From the NCBI GenBank assembly GCA_038025085.1, contig CM076154.1, forward strand, positions 26,775,501 to 26,839,500: a stretch of 64,000 nt of DNA. Reading direction: 5' to 3'. Positions 13,601 to 23,600 of this stretch are shown piece after piece. The notes under the pieces are model-generated. The model saw only the letters and a program-made list of their open reading frames with translations. It was not told where the DNA came from and did not search any database. Every line of letters begins with the position of its first letter. The stretch's first letter is position 1. The position numbers and the translations under genes were made by a program. The DNA comes from Tetragonia tetragonoides. Its lineage: Eukaryota; Streptophyta; Magnoliopsida; Caryophyllales; Aizoaceae.

Positions 13601-16600
13601 GATGACAAGGGACAGCTTTTGCCTTGATAAAAGGGATTATTGGATGCTTCACTTTTGCTTTTATCTTTGTTTTTGGTAAATCAACTAGAGAGGTGTATTG
13701 GCATGTGGGTGTTGCTTTCTGCAGTTATCCTCGTTCATGGTTTCATCTTGTTCAGATAGATATTCATAGGAGTGCAGTTCCGAGGGATGTTGAGCTGAGA
13801 TAGTCCTTGTTGAGGGTTTTAGAGTTAGTTTAACTTCTAACAGTATTAGAGTACCTTCCTCACAATGCCTTGTGTTGCCATCCTTCTAATTTTTTTCTTT
13901 GTGAGAAAAAGTTTTTGACCTTAATATCACTTGCAAATATTGGTTAGTCTTTCCCTTTGTGTAATTGGTAGGTTTGTAATGATAGTAAAACAATTCACTT
14001 CTAGTTGGGTTTTTCGGTAATCTACCTAGTTCCTTTAGTTTAGCAGGTAAGCTGAGATCATCTTTGTTTTGGGATGCTTTTGAGAGATATCTCTTAGAAT
14101 TTGGATGTGGGTAGCTTGGGGGCTGCAGTTCCCTTGTCCTAGTTTTATTTGAGTTCATCTTCAGAATATGTTTTTTGAGTGCTCAACATTTTTACGACTG
14201 ACACAGGGAACTTTCTCACATTGGCCTATAGGGGGTACTGGAGGTTTTCCTTGTCGTTACTTCGGGGCCCATGGGATTAGTCAAGCAAGCTTTGATACCC
14301 ATGTTATCTAAAAAATAAGTTTACTAGATCCAAGTAAGAGGGAGGCTTGGGGCTAGATATTTTGATGTTTAAAGACATTGTCCTACTGGAATTGTGTTAG
14401 TAGGTACTAGTAAATAAGCTCAGTTGAAGAATGAAGACAAAAGGTAAACCTTGTTTTTCTTTGGTTGGAGTTCAAGGTTTAGTCCCCTTTTGCCAGGAGA
14501 ATCAATGTGAATATGATGACCATCGAAATGGCTAGAAGTTGATGCTAGTATCACCTACAAAGTATTGTTGAAGTTGTGACCATGACAAAATGACTTCATA
14601 TTTTCATTTTGTCAAATTTGAGCTTGTTTTATACTAATTTGTCAAGATTAGATGTAGCTTTTTAATGAGACTGTTTTTAAATTTACCCCTAGTAACCTGT
14701 TGACAATGTTCTCCTGTCGTCTGATACGGTATCAAGTATAAAGTCCTATGCTTGATGTCTAGAAGCCGCCTTATGCTTGCCTCATCAAGGGTTATGGTGC
14801 TCAAGGATTTCCTTCCCTATCCTTTATGTGTGTGTGGAGTAAATTATTGACCATACATTGCTGGAGTGATGAAGATCTACTGGTATCTATAACAAGATTA
14901 TATGCCAACGAATATCACGGGCTTCTATAAAAGAGTTAGCTTAAGCCTAGGAGGTATGCTATATTTGCCATTCTATTCCTTGTGACCCTTTGGTTACGTA
15001 AGACTACTATTTTTGAAAATTAAGCATTTCATTAGAACTATAACTTGACACCGCAATCTGTCTTCGCTAATGATATATTTTGAGAGGCTCTCTTTTGAGA
15101 TATTTTACATGACTAGAAAGCATTTTTGTTGCATATTGTTTTGTTTCTTTGAGGACAAATGTTGTTGTTTGTCATGCCGATTGTCACATTGACAATGAGT
15201 TCTCTCCTACAGGTCATGTCTGATCTTTGCTAATGATTTTTTCAGAGAATTTCTCTGTTTTGAGATGCTTTATATGACTAGAACGCGTTTTTGTTGCTTG
15301 TTTTGTTTCCTCTGAGGATTAGTATTTCCCTTTTGTCGTCTACAATGTCTCTTTATCCATTGAATGCTCGTTTCACTTCCATAAATTTAAAGAAATCTTG
15401 ACCTGTATGAGATATATACTGGTGCATATATGCTGGTTCCTTTAATTTTAACTCGTGAAATTTCAGGTAAAAGATTTCGTTGATCATTCCCAATCAGAAT
15501 TATTTCAATCAAATAACAGGCTGTAGCATATGTTTCCTAGAATTCAATCGAATGAAAACCTATACACAAATTGTCTAAAAGTCAAAACTTTTTACCGTAA
15601 CCATGCGTGTAAAATGATCCCATTGTCCTTTGATCCCACAACCTGCAGCATCAGGAAAGAGCAACTTCATTGCCATATTAACTATTGGATATATCCCCCT
15701 ATTTTTTGTAATCTAACCCACGTTTTTCAGATTCAATGATTTCACACAAATTTTTCTAAGATCACTTTACTGTCCGGAAGAGCTAGTGATCCTCAAAGTT
15801 TTGACCTGTGCTAAGCTACATAGCTAGGTCGTGTTCGTCAGGTCAATACAGCTCTTCCTTCACTGCTTCTTCCGCACTCCCCTACCTCCTCCAGGTTGAC
15901 TATTAGACCACCTGCCAAAAGCTTTGAAACCTCACCCTTCCTTGGGAGTTGGGACTCACCTTGTATTGGGCTTATCCCTTGCAAACCTCCCCGTCTGCTT
16001 GATTCAACGATCAAGATAGCCACACCGTCCTTGACTCGACAATGCATCCCCTCGGTCTTAAACCTTGCTAGAAAGAAGAGATTCTTCTGTAGCATTTCAC
16101 ACAAATCTCTTTAGGGTGCAGGATCAGCCTCCTACAATCTTGCCTTTCTAGCTTTCCTCTTTACTATTTGTCCTTATTAAAGCTCCGGCTGCTGTGGCTA
16201 ACAGAATAGAGAGGATAATGAGAGATATTTTATGATCGGGAGTGGGTACCGATAAGGACCATTTGGTGAGTTGGTCGTCAGTCTGTCAACCTAAGGAAGG
16301 GGGATTAAGCTTTGGGAGACTGGTGAATAAGAATATTACTCGTAGTGGAAAATGGCTCTGGCGGTTTCCAATTGAGACAGAGGCTTTGTGGTGCAAGGTT
16401 ATAAAGAGTAAGTATGGTTTACAAGCTAATGGATGGGATGCTCAGCTCATGTCAGGTTCCACGCATGCAAGTCCATGGAAGTTTGTGTCCCAGGTTTCAT
16501 CTCGGTTTTCCCCTCTGGTTAGCTTCAAGCTAGGAGATGGCAAACAAATTAGATTCTGGGAGGATATCTGGTGGGAGCGACAACCCTTGTATCTAATGTT

Positions 16601-18428
16601 TCCGCGGTTGTTCCATCTTTCAACGCTACATGGTGCCACAATTTCTGAGTTCTATTATGCTGTGACACACTCTTGGAACTTGCATTTATGGAGACTACCT
16701 ACCTCATGACTGAGAGATGCAGGAGCTCATTTCCCTTCTTGGACTTTTGGAGACAGTGCGGCTCTCTAGTGCTGGTGATTACATAAGGTGGGATCACATT
16801 CTTCGGGGAGTTTTCTTGTAAGTCTTTTCTACTGGAAGCGTCACCACAGGCCAAATGGTTCCCCATTGCCAATTTTCTGTGGAAGGAAAAGGTTCCGCTT
16901 AAAGTGCAGGCGTGTCTCTTGACTTTGACGCTGGATAGGATTAATACATACGCCAAAGGAGAAAGCTGGGAGTTGCTATTTCTCCGGATGTTTGCTTGTT
17001 GTATCGGGCTAGTTTTGGTGTGTGATGTTTCACAGAACCTTTGGCGTAGGCTGTTTGGCAGCTTTGCGAGGATTTGGGTTGATTGTGGAGTTCCTGCAAT
17101 TTTGGCTTGTGGGATTTGGAGTTCCTGCAATTACGGTTTGGGGGATTTGGGCGGAGGGAGGAGGAAGGAGAAACGTTTGCTTTGGCATGATAATTTCTCC
17201 TTCAAGACAAGATACTTAAATGAACTTCACCATGAGGGCATGATCATCTTCTGTTTTCCCGCAAAACTGACATGACCAACCTGTTCATGTGCGCTGTCCT
17301 CCTGTTGACCGGTTGACTTCATGCCATGAGAGCAGATGCTACTCTCTTGATTCTAAGGCATGTTTCATGCTAGTGTGTTGGGAAATGTGAGTATACTGTG
17401 AATGAAGTTATCAAACTTTCGTGTACTCCTGCTGACTTCCATCCCCATCATTTATCTGCCTTGGTTCCTCAAACTGTTTTTCTCCACCTTCACAGTAAAT
17501 TTCGACCTCAAATTAGCTTGTTCACTTTAAGAACTACCATTATATGATCATCAGCCTCATATTCCTTCGATTTATAAGCAGAACATGGTGAAACTAAGGA
17601 TTGCTATCCTACATCATGTTCCTATATCCCCAATTCCTTCCGAACTTTGATTGTTGGCTGCTGACTCCCATGACCAATGCCAATAGTCCTGTGCTTTGAA
17701 GGACCCATAACCCTATCCTTTACAAATCATTAATCACAATGCTTCTTGATAGAATTCGATGTTGCCTTGGAATTTAATTGCATAATTATTTTACATTTAC
17801 TCTGTGATGTTGGTATGTTGGGCGATATGGTTTCTTGACATGGCACCTTTTGAAAATTTTACAGGCATCAATCATGTACTCAAATGTCCTCTGTGTTTGA
17901 TTTTCTTTTTGTGGACCAAGAACTATGGTCAACTGCTTATTTAATTAAGTTGTTTTCTTCTTTATGCATTTCAAATGTTGGTGCTACATGGACACCGAGG
18001 GGGTAGCTCAGATGGTAAGACCTCTGAGAAGTATTCCAGAGGTCCCAGGTTCGAGTCCCCTCAAGGCCACCGGAGGTTTACTGGTTGTTAACTTCAGGGC
18101 CCATGGGATGGGATTAGTCAAGCAGAGCTTGAACACCCATGTTATCTAAATAAAAAAAGATGTTGGTGCTACATGGTTGCATATCTTATATACATATTTC
18201 GTTGATTTTTAATGCTCTACTGGTTTTTGATGATCTTCAACCTTATTCATACATATTGATGCTAACTTGATTGTCTTTCATTTTCATTAACAAACTAGAT
18301 TTGACAAAAGAGTAAGATACGAATCCCGGAAAGCAAGGGCTGATGTTCGGAAGCGTGTGAAGGGCCGATTTGTCAAGGCTGGTGATATATATGACTATGA
18401 TCCGATGAGTCATACCAGGAGCATTTGA
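4102..18428 (+). CDS. COL9: B-box/CCT transcription factor, CONSTANS-like 9/10 type (gene span, 4 coding exons)
   Basis: Nuclear transcriptional regulator of the CONSTANS-like family. Exons are 4102-4668, 7449-7634, 11497-11798 and 18299-18428, giving 394 residues, close to the usual 370-400. Two B-box zinc fingers lie at about residues 5-42 and 48-90, starting [11 protein letters not shown], with cysteines at 5, 8, 17, 25, 28 and 48, 51, 60, 68, 71 and histidines at 33, 42 and 76. The middle carries the motifs [26 protein letters not shown] and GEPPW that mark the COL9/COL10 (BBX7/BBX8) subgroup. The C-terminal CCT domain runs from [13 protein letters not shown] to the end. In Arabidopsis, COL9 represses flowering through CONSTANS and FT; that role is known for the family and only inferred here. 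The ATG at 4102 opens the conserved N-terminus. The second B-box has N-M where most relatives have D-W after its last cysteine pair. Confidence 0.95.
4669..7448 (+). other. COL9-type gene, intron 1 (2.8 kb)
   Basis: Donor GTAACT, acceptor TTATCTGCAG. The stretch around 5640-5900 looks like a fragment of an older LTR or other repeat, and 6200-6440 ends in TTAATAAAACC plus an A-rich run like the tail of a LINE. Neither can be classified with confidence, and no gene is seen. Confidence 0.6.
7449..7634 (+). CDS. COL9: COL9-type gene, coding exon 2 (acidic middle region)
   Basis: Codes for 62 residues in phase 0 on both sides, beginning FYQDTG and containing [17 protein letters not shown] and GGIDSLF. 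Acidic middle motifs of this kind are conserved in COL9/COL10 proteins. The donor is GTTTGC after GAG. Confidence 0.9.
8833..9185. mobile_element. Foldback/MITE-like element with purine and pyrimidine arms
   Basis: A left arm of GGAAA-rich sequence (8833-8900) is complementary to a right arm of TTTCC-rich sequence (9130-9180), and inner pairs such as CCTACGTTTGG and CCAAACATAGG also match in inverted order. It could fold into a long hairpin. I found no convincing target duplication, so the superfamily is open. Confidence 0.5.
10553..10714 (-). mobile_element. tRNA-derived SINE, copy 1
   Basis: Read on the minus strand it has a polymerase III A box (TAGCTCAGCTGGTAAG), a B box (GGTTCGAGTCC), a body containing CCCATGG, and an A-rich tail after ATGTTATCTA. 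Flanking direct repeats AGGACAATGCAGA (left) and AGGACAATGAAGA (right) are the target duplication with one mismatch. It lies in intron 2 of the COL9-type gene. Confidence 0.85.
11497..11798 (+). CDS. COL9: COL9-type gene, coding exon 3 (conserved middle and first CCT half)
   Basis: Acceptor ATACAG, donor GTAAGA within the AAAG after ACCCGA. It codes from GKSVGY to KTR plus two bases of the next lysine codon, so the intron sits in phase 2. It carries [15 protein letters not shown] and the basic start of the CCT domain ([13 protein letters not shown]). Confidence 0.92.
11970..12761. mobile_element. Stowaway-type MITE interrupted by an hAT MITE
   Basis: The left end is CTCCCTCTATTT and the right end, on the other strand, CTCCCCCTGTTA. 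Both are flanked by TA (11968-11969 and 12762-12763). Further inward GTCA.TT.AAA matches on both sides. Without the nested hAT insert and its 8-bp duplication the element is 280 bp, a normal Stowaway size. Confidence 0.75.
12127..12630. mobile_element. hAT-type MITE rich in GAGCTCG words
   Basis: A perfect 8-bp target duplication CTCATGTT (12119-12126 and 12631-12638) flanks it. The ends are imperfect inverted repeats, TAGGGCTCTAAACGAGC on the left and TAGGCTTGTAAAGC when the right end is read on the other strand. The interior is full of overlapping GAGCTCG and CGAGCTC words. No coding sequence. Confidence 0.8.
14233..14316 (+). mobile_element. SINE 3' end fragment, copy 2
   Basis: It matches the 3' half of the other two SINEs (ACTGGAGGTTTT, GGGCCCATGGGATTAG, CCCATGTTATCTAAAAAA) but lacks the tRNA-like 5' half. 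It is 5'-truncated or strongly decayed, and no target duplication was found. Confidence 0.65.
15055..15320. repeat. Diverged tandem duplication, about 165 bp period
   Basis: Two neighbouring stretches (about 15055-15150 and 15214-15320) share CTTCGCTAATGAT or CTTTGCTAATGAT, TTTTGAGAT, ATGACTAGAA and GTTTTGTTTC in the same order. It is non-coding and inside intron 3. Confidence 0.55.
16135..17210 (+). pseudogene. LINE (L1-type) ORF2 fragment, 3' part
   Basis: Broken reading frames in the sense direction match the region after the reverse transcriptase of plant L1 elements. The motifs are [48 protein letters not shown] and [18 protein letters not shown] zf-RVT-like part follows near 16840-17000 ([19 protein letters not shown]). 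Stops and frameshifts occur near 16230, 16709 and 16960. The endonuclease and reverse transcriptase parts are missing. A dead insertion in intron 3. Confidence 0.8.
17992..18159 (+). mobile_element. tRNA-derived SINE, copy 3, with perfect flanking repeats
   Basis: A 17-bp perfect target duplication atgttggtgctacatgg flanks it (17975-17991 and 18160-18176). It has an A box (TAGCTCAGATGGTAAG), a B box (GGTTCGAGTCC) and a short A-rich tail. It is the best preserved member of its family here and lies only about 120 bp upstream of the last COL9 exon, in the sense direction. Confidence 0.92.
18299..18428 (+). CDS. COL9: COL9-type gene, coding exon 4 (rest of CCT domain)
   Basis: Acceptor ACTAG. 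The first base completes the split lysine codon and the exon continues [19 protein letters not shown] to a TGA at 18426-18428. This is the highly conserved nuclear-localising second half of the CCT domain. Confidence 0.93.
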
Positions 18429-18431
18429 AGA

Positions 18432-18540
18432 GTAAATCTATTTATCTTTTTTAGTTTTTGAGTTTCGGTTATATTTAGTATTTTATCTCCGAAAAATTGC
18501 TGAAAATGATGAATCTTTTTTTTTCCTGTCTAATTTGCAG
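18432..18540 (+). other. Likely 3' UTR intron of the COL9-type gene
   Basis: A GTAAAT donor sits three bases after the stop codon, and a pyrimidine-rich tract ending TAATTTGCAG lies at 18540. An exon junction this close to the stop is not expected to trigger nonsense-mediated decay. Inferred from splice signals only. Confidence 0.5.
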
Positions 18541-19331
18541 TGACCTGGTACAATTGTGACTAAGGACTGTGTCTAGAACAGAATATGAATCTTTGGTGTA
18601 CAGCGTCGCTACAGCGGATTTTCTGCCATGTTATTTCATTGTCTGACAGGAAATATGATGATTATGATGATAGGCATCAGCATGAACAGTGGGGCATTTT
18701 GTCTCAGGCCTCGGAAAGTTGGCTTTCGGAGTACACAATAGTTCCAAAAATTATGCTCAGTCATTTGGAGACCCTATCCTGTTATCCTGCTCGTGTATTT
18801 TGGCATCTAATGCATGCCAATTGTGAGATATAGATGTATAATTCAAAGAAACGACTCCTCCATATAACTTCAAATGTCGCGCTCTTTCATGATGATGTTC
18901 TGAACAACGCTACTTCCCGTCGATGATGTGTCAATTCCTTGTTGTAAAACAAAGGTCAAACGTGCATGTAAAAGGAAAGGAAAGAACGTGATTCATAGAT
19001 GTTTCATGTACATTCGCTTGTTTCGATGGAATTGACCATGACGTTGTAAGTACACATTGTAGCTGGTGATCGACTTTTGGGAACTCGGGAAATAATATGG
19101 CTATAATTTGTTCTTGCATACGATAATTATTGTAGTTTTGATTGGTTTCTAGAAACACTAGTGTAAAGATGAAACGCAAATTCTTGTTTGAGACCGCCTC
19201 ATTTCAGGGTTTGTACTCGCCAACTTATTTTTGTTTATTTCTGTTTATTTCAGTAAATTTCAACAAACTTTAGCAAATTTCAACAAACTTCAGCAAATTT
19301 CAACAAAGTTAAATAAAGTTAAACAAAATCA
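18541..19331 (+). other. 3' UTR and downstream region of the COL9-type gene
   Basis: The 3' UTR probably runs to somewhere between 18840 and 19190; no single polyadenylation signal stands out. From about 19220 the DNA is made of short AT-rich direct repeats of the type TTTCAACAAA, and the same kind of sequence returns at 21400-21545. Confidence 0.4.
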
Positions 19332-21400
19332 ATTGTGGGTTGGTCTAGTGGTCAGGTCCGTCCCTGGGCAAGTGCACCAGGGGCGACCGCACATGGCCAC
19401 CAAATATTAAAGCCCATTTTCTATTAGTTGAGGGCCTCAAAAAAAAAAAAAAAAAAAAAAAAAACGGTAAAGATGCAGCGACGCCAGCGATGCCGCTTCA
19501 ATGTTCCAGCCGAACGACGCTCTCTTTCCCAATTTTCTCTCTCTTCTCAATGTCACCCAGAACTAATCAGTGAGATTAATGAGTCACTCATTACTTTCTT
19601 GCACTATTCTCTTGCTACCTATCTACCTTCTCACCTTCTCAAGATCTCAAAAATAGTATTGTAGTTGATGATTAGAGCGAAACATTCCTTCTCCCTAGAT
19701 GATAACCAATTTCTCACGTGTTCAAGAATTCTCCATCTACCGATCTGGTCTTTCTCGGCGTCGATATCATCATAGACCAACGTATATCAAATTAGTACCG
19801 CCAATCCATTCGAATTTACTGTAAAGTTCTTTTGATTCATCTTTTTTCTTTTTGTTTTTTGGGTGAATAGATTTTTTTGATGATTTTGATTGTTAATTGC
19901 TTGATCTAATTGTTAATCAATGAGACACAATTTACCCATAAAACAATTACTACAAATGAATCTCCGAAAAGCAAAATCGACAAAATTCAATCAAATTCTC
20001 ATCACAAAGAATGAGAATCCAATAATTCGATTTTCTTTCCTTTATTCTTTCCAATAAATGGACCGAGAAAATAGGGCGAATAATTGAAAATTCGAGGAGA
20101 GAGAAAACCATAAATATGCCTTCTAAGCTCGAGAGTGACAAGATGATTTGTAATTATAGACTTAGTTTTCATCTTCATGATATTGATCTCAAGAGAGAGA
20201 AAAGCCTGGAAGTTTAATTTTTTTGTTTGATTTTCCCTAACTGGGAAAAAACTAAACGATCTTTTTTTTTTTTTTTTCAGCAATAATTTTCACTTCAGCA
20301 GCCAAGTAGTAGCACTAGCAGAAACAAGAGAGCAGGGGAGGAGAGAGAAAGAAGAGATAGAATTAAAACAACTATTGAGCTTTTCATTGATAAAAATCAA
20401 CCCTAGGGACACAATGGATTGAAATGCAGAGAGAGAGAGAGAGAGGTCCTCCTTGCATTTAATCTGGGCTATATATTTGTTATGATTTCTTCGACATCCT
20501 CCTTGTATTTCCTCTGGGCTATATATAATCTAACAATTGACAGTGGGGAATGAGAATTGACAGAAATGAAAACAGCAAAAGGGGGGGTTCATTTAATCCT
20601 CACGTGCGCCTCACGTGAGGGTATTTTCGGGTTTTCAGAAAATTATACCCGAAAATATGGTCAAGGGTAGTGGTGAACAAGCTTTTTGGCTTTTTAAGGT
20701 AGTTCCCCACAAAAAAAAACTTTTAAGGTAGTAAGTCACAAATTAGCTCCCAAACAAGATAGTTCGGCACAAAAAATCCTTTTTTTTTTTTCTCTTTTTG
20801 TTTTTCCATTGATGGATCTGTTTTACTTGTTTAAAATATGAATGAACTAATTTGTTAAATGTCAAATTCGAATTTGATTTTTATATATATGATTTTTGTT
20901 TACTCAGATTGTTAATTGTTGTTTGTATAAATTCTTGGTACTATCAATTTTGTAAGCAATCATCTTAAAAGTGGAATGTTTATGTTAATTTATGGTAGAA
21001 TTAAAAAAGTCATGATGTTTTTAAATAAAATAGGTATGTTGGGTCTTGGAAATTTAGGAAAATTAGAAAAGAGAGTAGAATTAAGAAAGTACACAATATT
21101 ATTTTATTTTTTGAAAGAATACACAATATTTTTCATGTGGGTAATGAAAATATTATTTAATATAACAAAAGTATATTTTCAAATTAGGGCCTAATTTTAT
21201 GTTTTCGTTTAAATTTAGCACCGGGCCTCCAAATTTACAGGGACGACCCTGCTAGTGGTGCTAGGGGCAAGATTTTGGTAGGGAGGACCAAGGTTCGATC
21301 CTCCACAACTACGATTGAGAGGAGCGCAAAACCTTAACCCCGGAACCAGCTCCGGAATATTAGAAAATATTTACCAATGTTTTAATTTCACCCAAGAAAA
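19332..21400 (+). mobile_element. tRNA-derived SINE of a second family, split by an hAT element
   Basis: The left part (19334-19352, TGTGGGTTGGTCTAGTGG, A-box-like) and the right part (21260 to about 21400, with the B box GGTTCGATCC) join into one SINE-like body once the hAT insert and one copy of its 8-bp duplication are removed. Its sequence differs from the other SINEs here. The 3' limit is uncertain. Confidence 0.6.
19353..21251. mobile_element. Non-autonomous hAT element, 1.9 kb
   Basis: Perfect 8-bp duplication CTAGTGGT (19345-19352 and 21252-21259). The inverted ends are CAGGTCCGTCCCTG and CAGGGTCGTCCCTG, 12 of 14 matching. GGGCCT-containing motifs lie just inside both ends. No transposase reading frame is present, so it must rely on an enzyme from elsewhere. 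It holds a poly-A run (19439-19464) and no supported gene. Confidence 0.85.
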
Positions 21401-21669
21401 ACATTAAACAAAGTTCAACAAAGTTAAACAAACCAATGTACAAACTAGTTATAAAAAACACTTGAATCAACAAAAGTAAACGAAGTTCAACGAAATTAAA
21501 CAAAGTTAAATGAAGTTCAACAAAGTTCAACAAAAATAAATTTTCAGTAATAAATATAAACGTTTTTCAGTTGGGGAGAAGGAGAACAGACCGTCAAGCT
21601 TCCGTACGCGGCCCTTTTTGCTTTTTCTTTTTTCGTACTTTCACTGGGTTAACAGAACTATGGAAGTCA

Positions 21670-21671
<2 letters not shown>
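21401..21671. other. AT-rich short direct repeats, no gene
   Basis: Words such as AAGTTCAACAAAG and AAGTTAAAC recur many times, as they do at 19220-19330 on the other side of the nested SINE/hAT pair. No coding sequence is supported. Confidence 0.4.

Positions 21672-21755
<84 letters not shown>
21672..21755. repeat. (GA)n microsatellite, about 40 units
   Basis: An almost uninterrupted run of AG dinucleotides of roughly 84 bases. Confidence 0.95.
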
Positions 21756-21757
<2 letters not shown>

Positions 21758-21907
21758 TTTAGAAACAATTTTATAGAATGGAAATTACTAGCAAACCAAA
21801 TTTTTGACTTTGATACAACGAGGAGCCTTTGTAAAGAAAAATACTAAGAAAGCGACTAGAAGTCTAGACCTGATGTTCAATGGTCCTACTTAGAAATAAT
21901 TATGCTA

Positions 21908-22659
21908 GGGGGTTGTTTAACGTAAATCTCAATTTACTAAACGTAAATCTTTTTTTCCAATGATGCCACTAACAATTTTCTCTCTCCTTTTCCACTCTCC
22001 CTCTTTTCTCTCTATCCCTTCTCCATTCCCTCAATCCATTAACATAATTAAACATTTAAACAAGATAAAACATAAAAAAAAAAAAAAAAAACTGGAAAAA
22101 GGAAATAACAACCTCCCAACCCCTCTCAGCCCTTCCCTCACCTCTGTCAGGCCCGACAACTACCAACACATCAACCACCACCTCCCCCCACCACCGCATC
22201 AACCACCCCACCACCGCATCAACCACCCCACCCCGCCCCGCCCCGCCCCCGTTCGAACCCCGCGTCACCCTCTCTCCTCACCTCATCCCCGTTCAAACCC
22301 GAACCCACCCCGCCTGCCGCCCAACCTCCATGCCCTCAGCCACCGACGCCGTAAACCACCCATGGCTCAACCACCAATTAATCCACCATAACCATAAACC
22401 CTAACAATGTATAATTGGGAAAAAAATACATTAAATTCTAATTCTTTTGGTTATATTAGCTCAATATGATGATTAATTTCATCAAAATTTTGATCTTAAT
22501 CAAAAGAATCAACCATGTTCATTAAAGTATCGTGAACATGGCCCAAAGGAAAAAGGAACCAGAGGAGAAATATGGTTTGCAAATGAAAAGGGTACTTTGG
22601 GAAGTACTGCTGCAAAAAGATTTGCATTTAGTAATTTAGAATTTACGTTAACCAATTCC
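21908..22659. mobile_element. Mutator-like element with a GC-rich core (non-autonomous)
   Basis: Flanked by TTATGCTA on both sides (21900-21907, 22661-22668), extendable to a 9-bp duplication with one mismatch. The inverted ends share GG, then TTAACGTAAAT, TTTACTAAA or ATTACTAAA, and AAATCTTTTT. The core (22090-22390) is CCACC-rich and gives a long proline- and histidine-rich reading frame with no recognisable domain, which I do not call a gene. Confidence 0.7.
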
Positions 22660-23139
22660 GTTATGCTAAGCTTAATTTCAATGGCTCTAAAAAGAATAAC
22701 GCTAATGTAGTTGTTGAGTTCAGTATTCGTAATAGTTAGGGTGATGTGATAACTTTAGGGGCAATACAATGTGGAGAAAGTTCTATTTTGTTACTAGAAG
22801 CTATTGGTTTAAGAGAAGGTGTTCCTGCAGCTAGAAATTGAGGTGTTACAGATTTAACTATCGAAGGAGACAATCTAACGGTTATTAAAGCACTAAGAGG
22901 ACAGTGGCATATTTCGTGGGAATTTTACGTTAAGCAATCCCTAATAGAAAATATAATGATAGATACTAATTAAAAAAGACCTACATCTCTTTGATAATGT
23001 AGGAGTCCTCCATTGCTTTACAGAAGCTAATGGGGTGACCGATTTTATGGCCAATATTGGTTACTCTTGTCCTAATTTACTACTTTGGTCGACGTAGTTC
23101 GACCATTTCATCACTAGTTTATTGATGACGGACCTCTTA

Positions 23140-23553
23140 GAGCATCCCCATCCATGAACAAGGATAGTTCATCTCTCTCTTTCTAACTCTCATGAATATG
23201 AAAAATGTCATTTATCCATGACAAAATGGGGTTCATGAGGTAAGAAAGAGGAGAGAGAGGGATGACAAGGGCATGGGGAATGCCTGGGACGAGCGGAAAG
23301 TTTTGCTGATGGGTGGGGCCACGATTTGCGTGTGACTTTTGTTTGCAGGGGACGACACTTGTTTACATTTTTTTTGCTTGAAAAAGCAGCACTGCGCATC
23401 TCTCTCTCTCCTTTGACAAAGAAATTTAGGGTTCATGGATAAAGTACTTTTTTGGTGGAGTTCATAAATTGGATTTATGTTGAGGTGGAGGAGAGAGAAA
23501 ATAGGAGAGAGAGGGATGAGTAAATTTAATGAAGTTTTTGGATGGGGATACTC
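23140..23553. mobile_element. Tourist/PIF-Harbinger MITE
   Basis: Inverted ends GAGCATCCCCATCC and GAGTATCCCCATCC, flanked by TTA on both sides (23137-23139 and 23554-23556). The 3-bp TTA duplication and 414 bp length fit Tourist MITEs. Inverted inner motifs (CATGAAC and GTTCATG) support a foldback structure. Confidence 0.85.
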
Positions 23554-23600
23554 TTAGGATAATTATTTCTAAAGGTTATCGTGGTTTCCTTGCCTTTTCA

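Larger units (their letters stand above)
11799..18298 (+). other. COL9-type gene, intron 3 (6.5 kb, splits the CCT domain)
   Basis: Donor GTAAGA, acceptor ACTAG. It holds a Stowaway MITE with an hAT MITE inside it, a SINE tail, a diverged tandem duplication, a sense-oriented LINE fragment and a SINE with perfect flanking repeats. Much of the intron length comes from these insertions. Confidence 0.88.
21860..23600 (+). pseudogene. RNase H-like (RVT_3) pseudogene, LINE-derived, twice interrupted
   Basis: After the Mutator-like insert, 22661-23100 reads AKLNFNGSKKNNANVVV, FSIRNS, EAIGLREGVPAA and LTIEGDNLTVIKAL with several stops, then FHCFTEANGVTDFMAN. This is the RNase H fold common at the end of plant LINE polyproteins and related host-like pseudogenes. 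The Mutator-like element sits just before KLNFNGS and a Tourist MITE sits in the 3' tail. After the MITE the tail continues to an A-rich end near 23600. Dead sequence. Confidence 0.7.

Noticed and set aside
15838..16104. An 88-residue minus-strand frame next to the LINE fragment
   Set aside because: It faintly recalls LINE ORF1-type sequence ([10 protein letters not shown]), but the match is too short and in the opposite direction to the adjacent LINE fragment.
21960..22391. A 143-residue proline/histidine-rich open frame
   Set aside because: It lies wholly inside a Mutator-like element, has no domain, and its length follows from a CCACC-rich composition with few stop codons.
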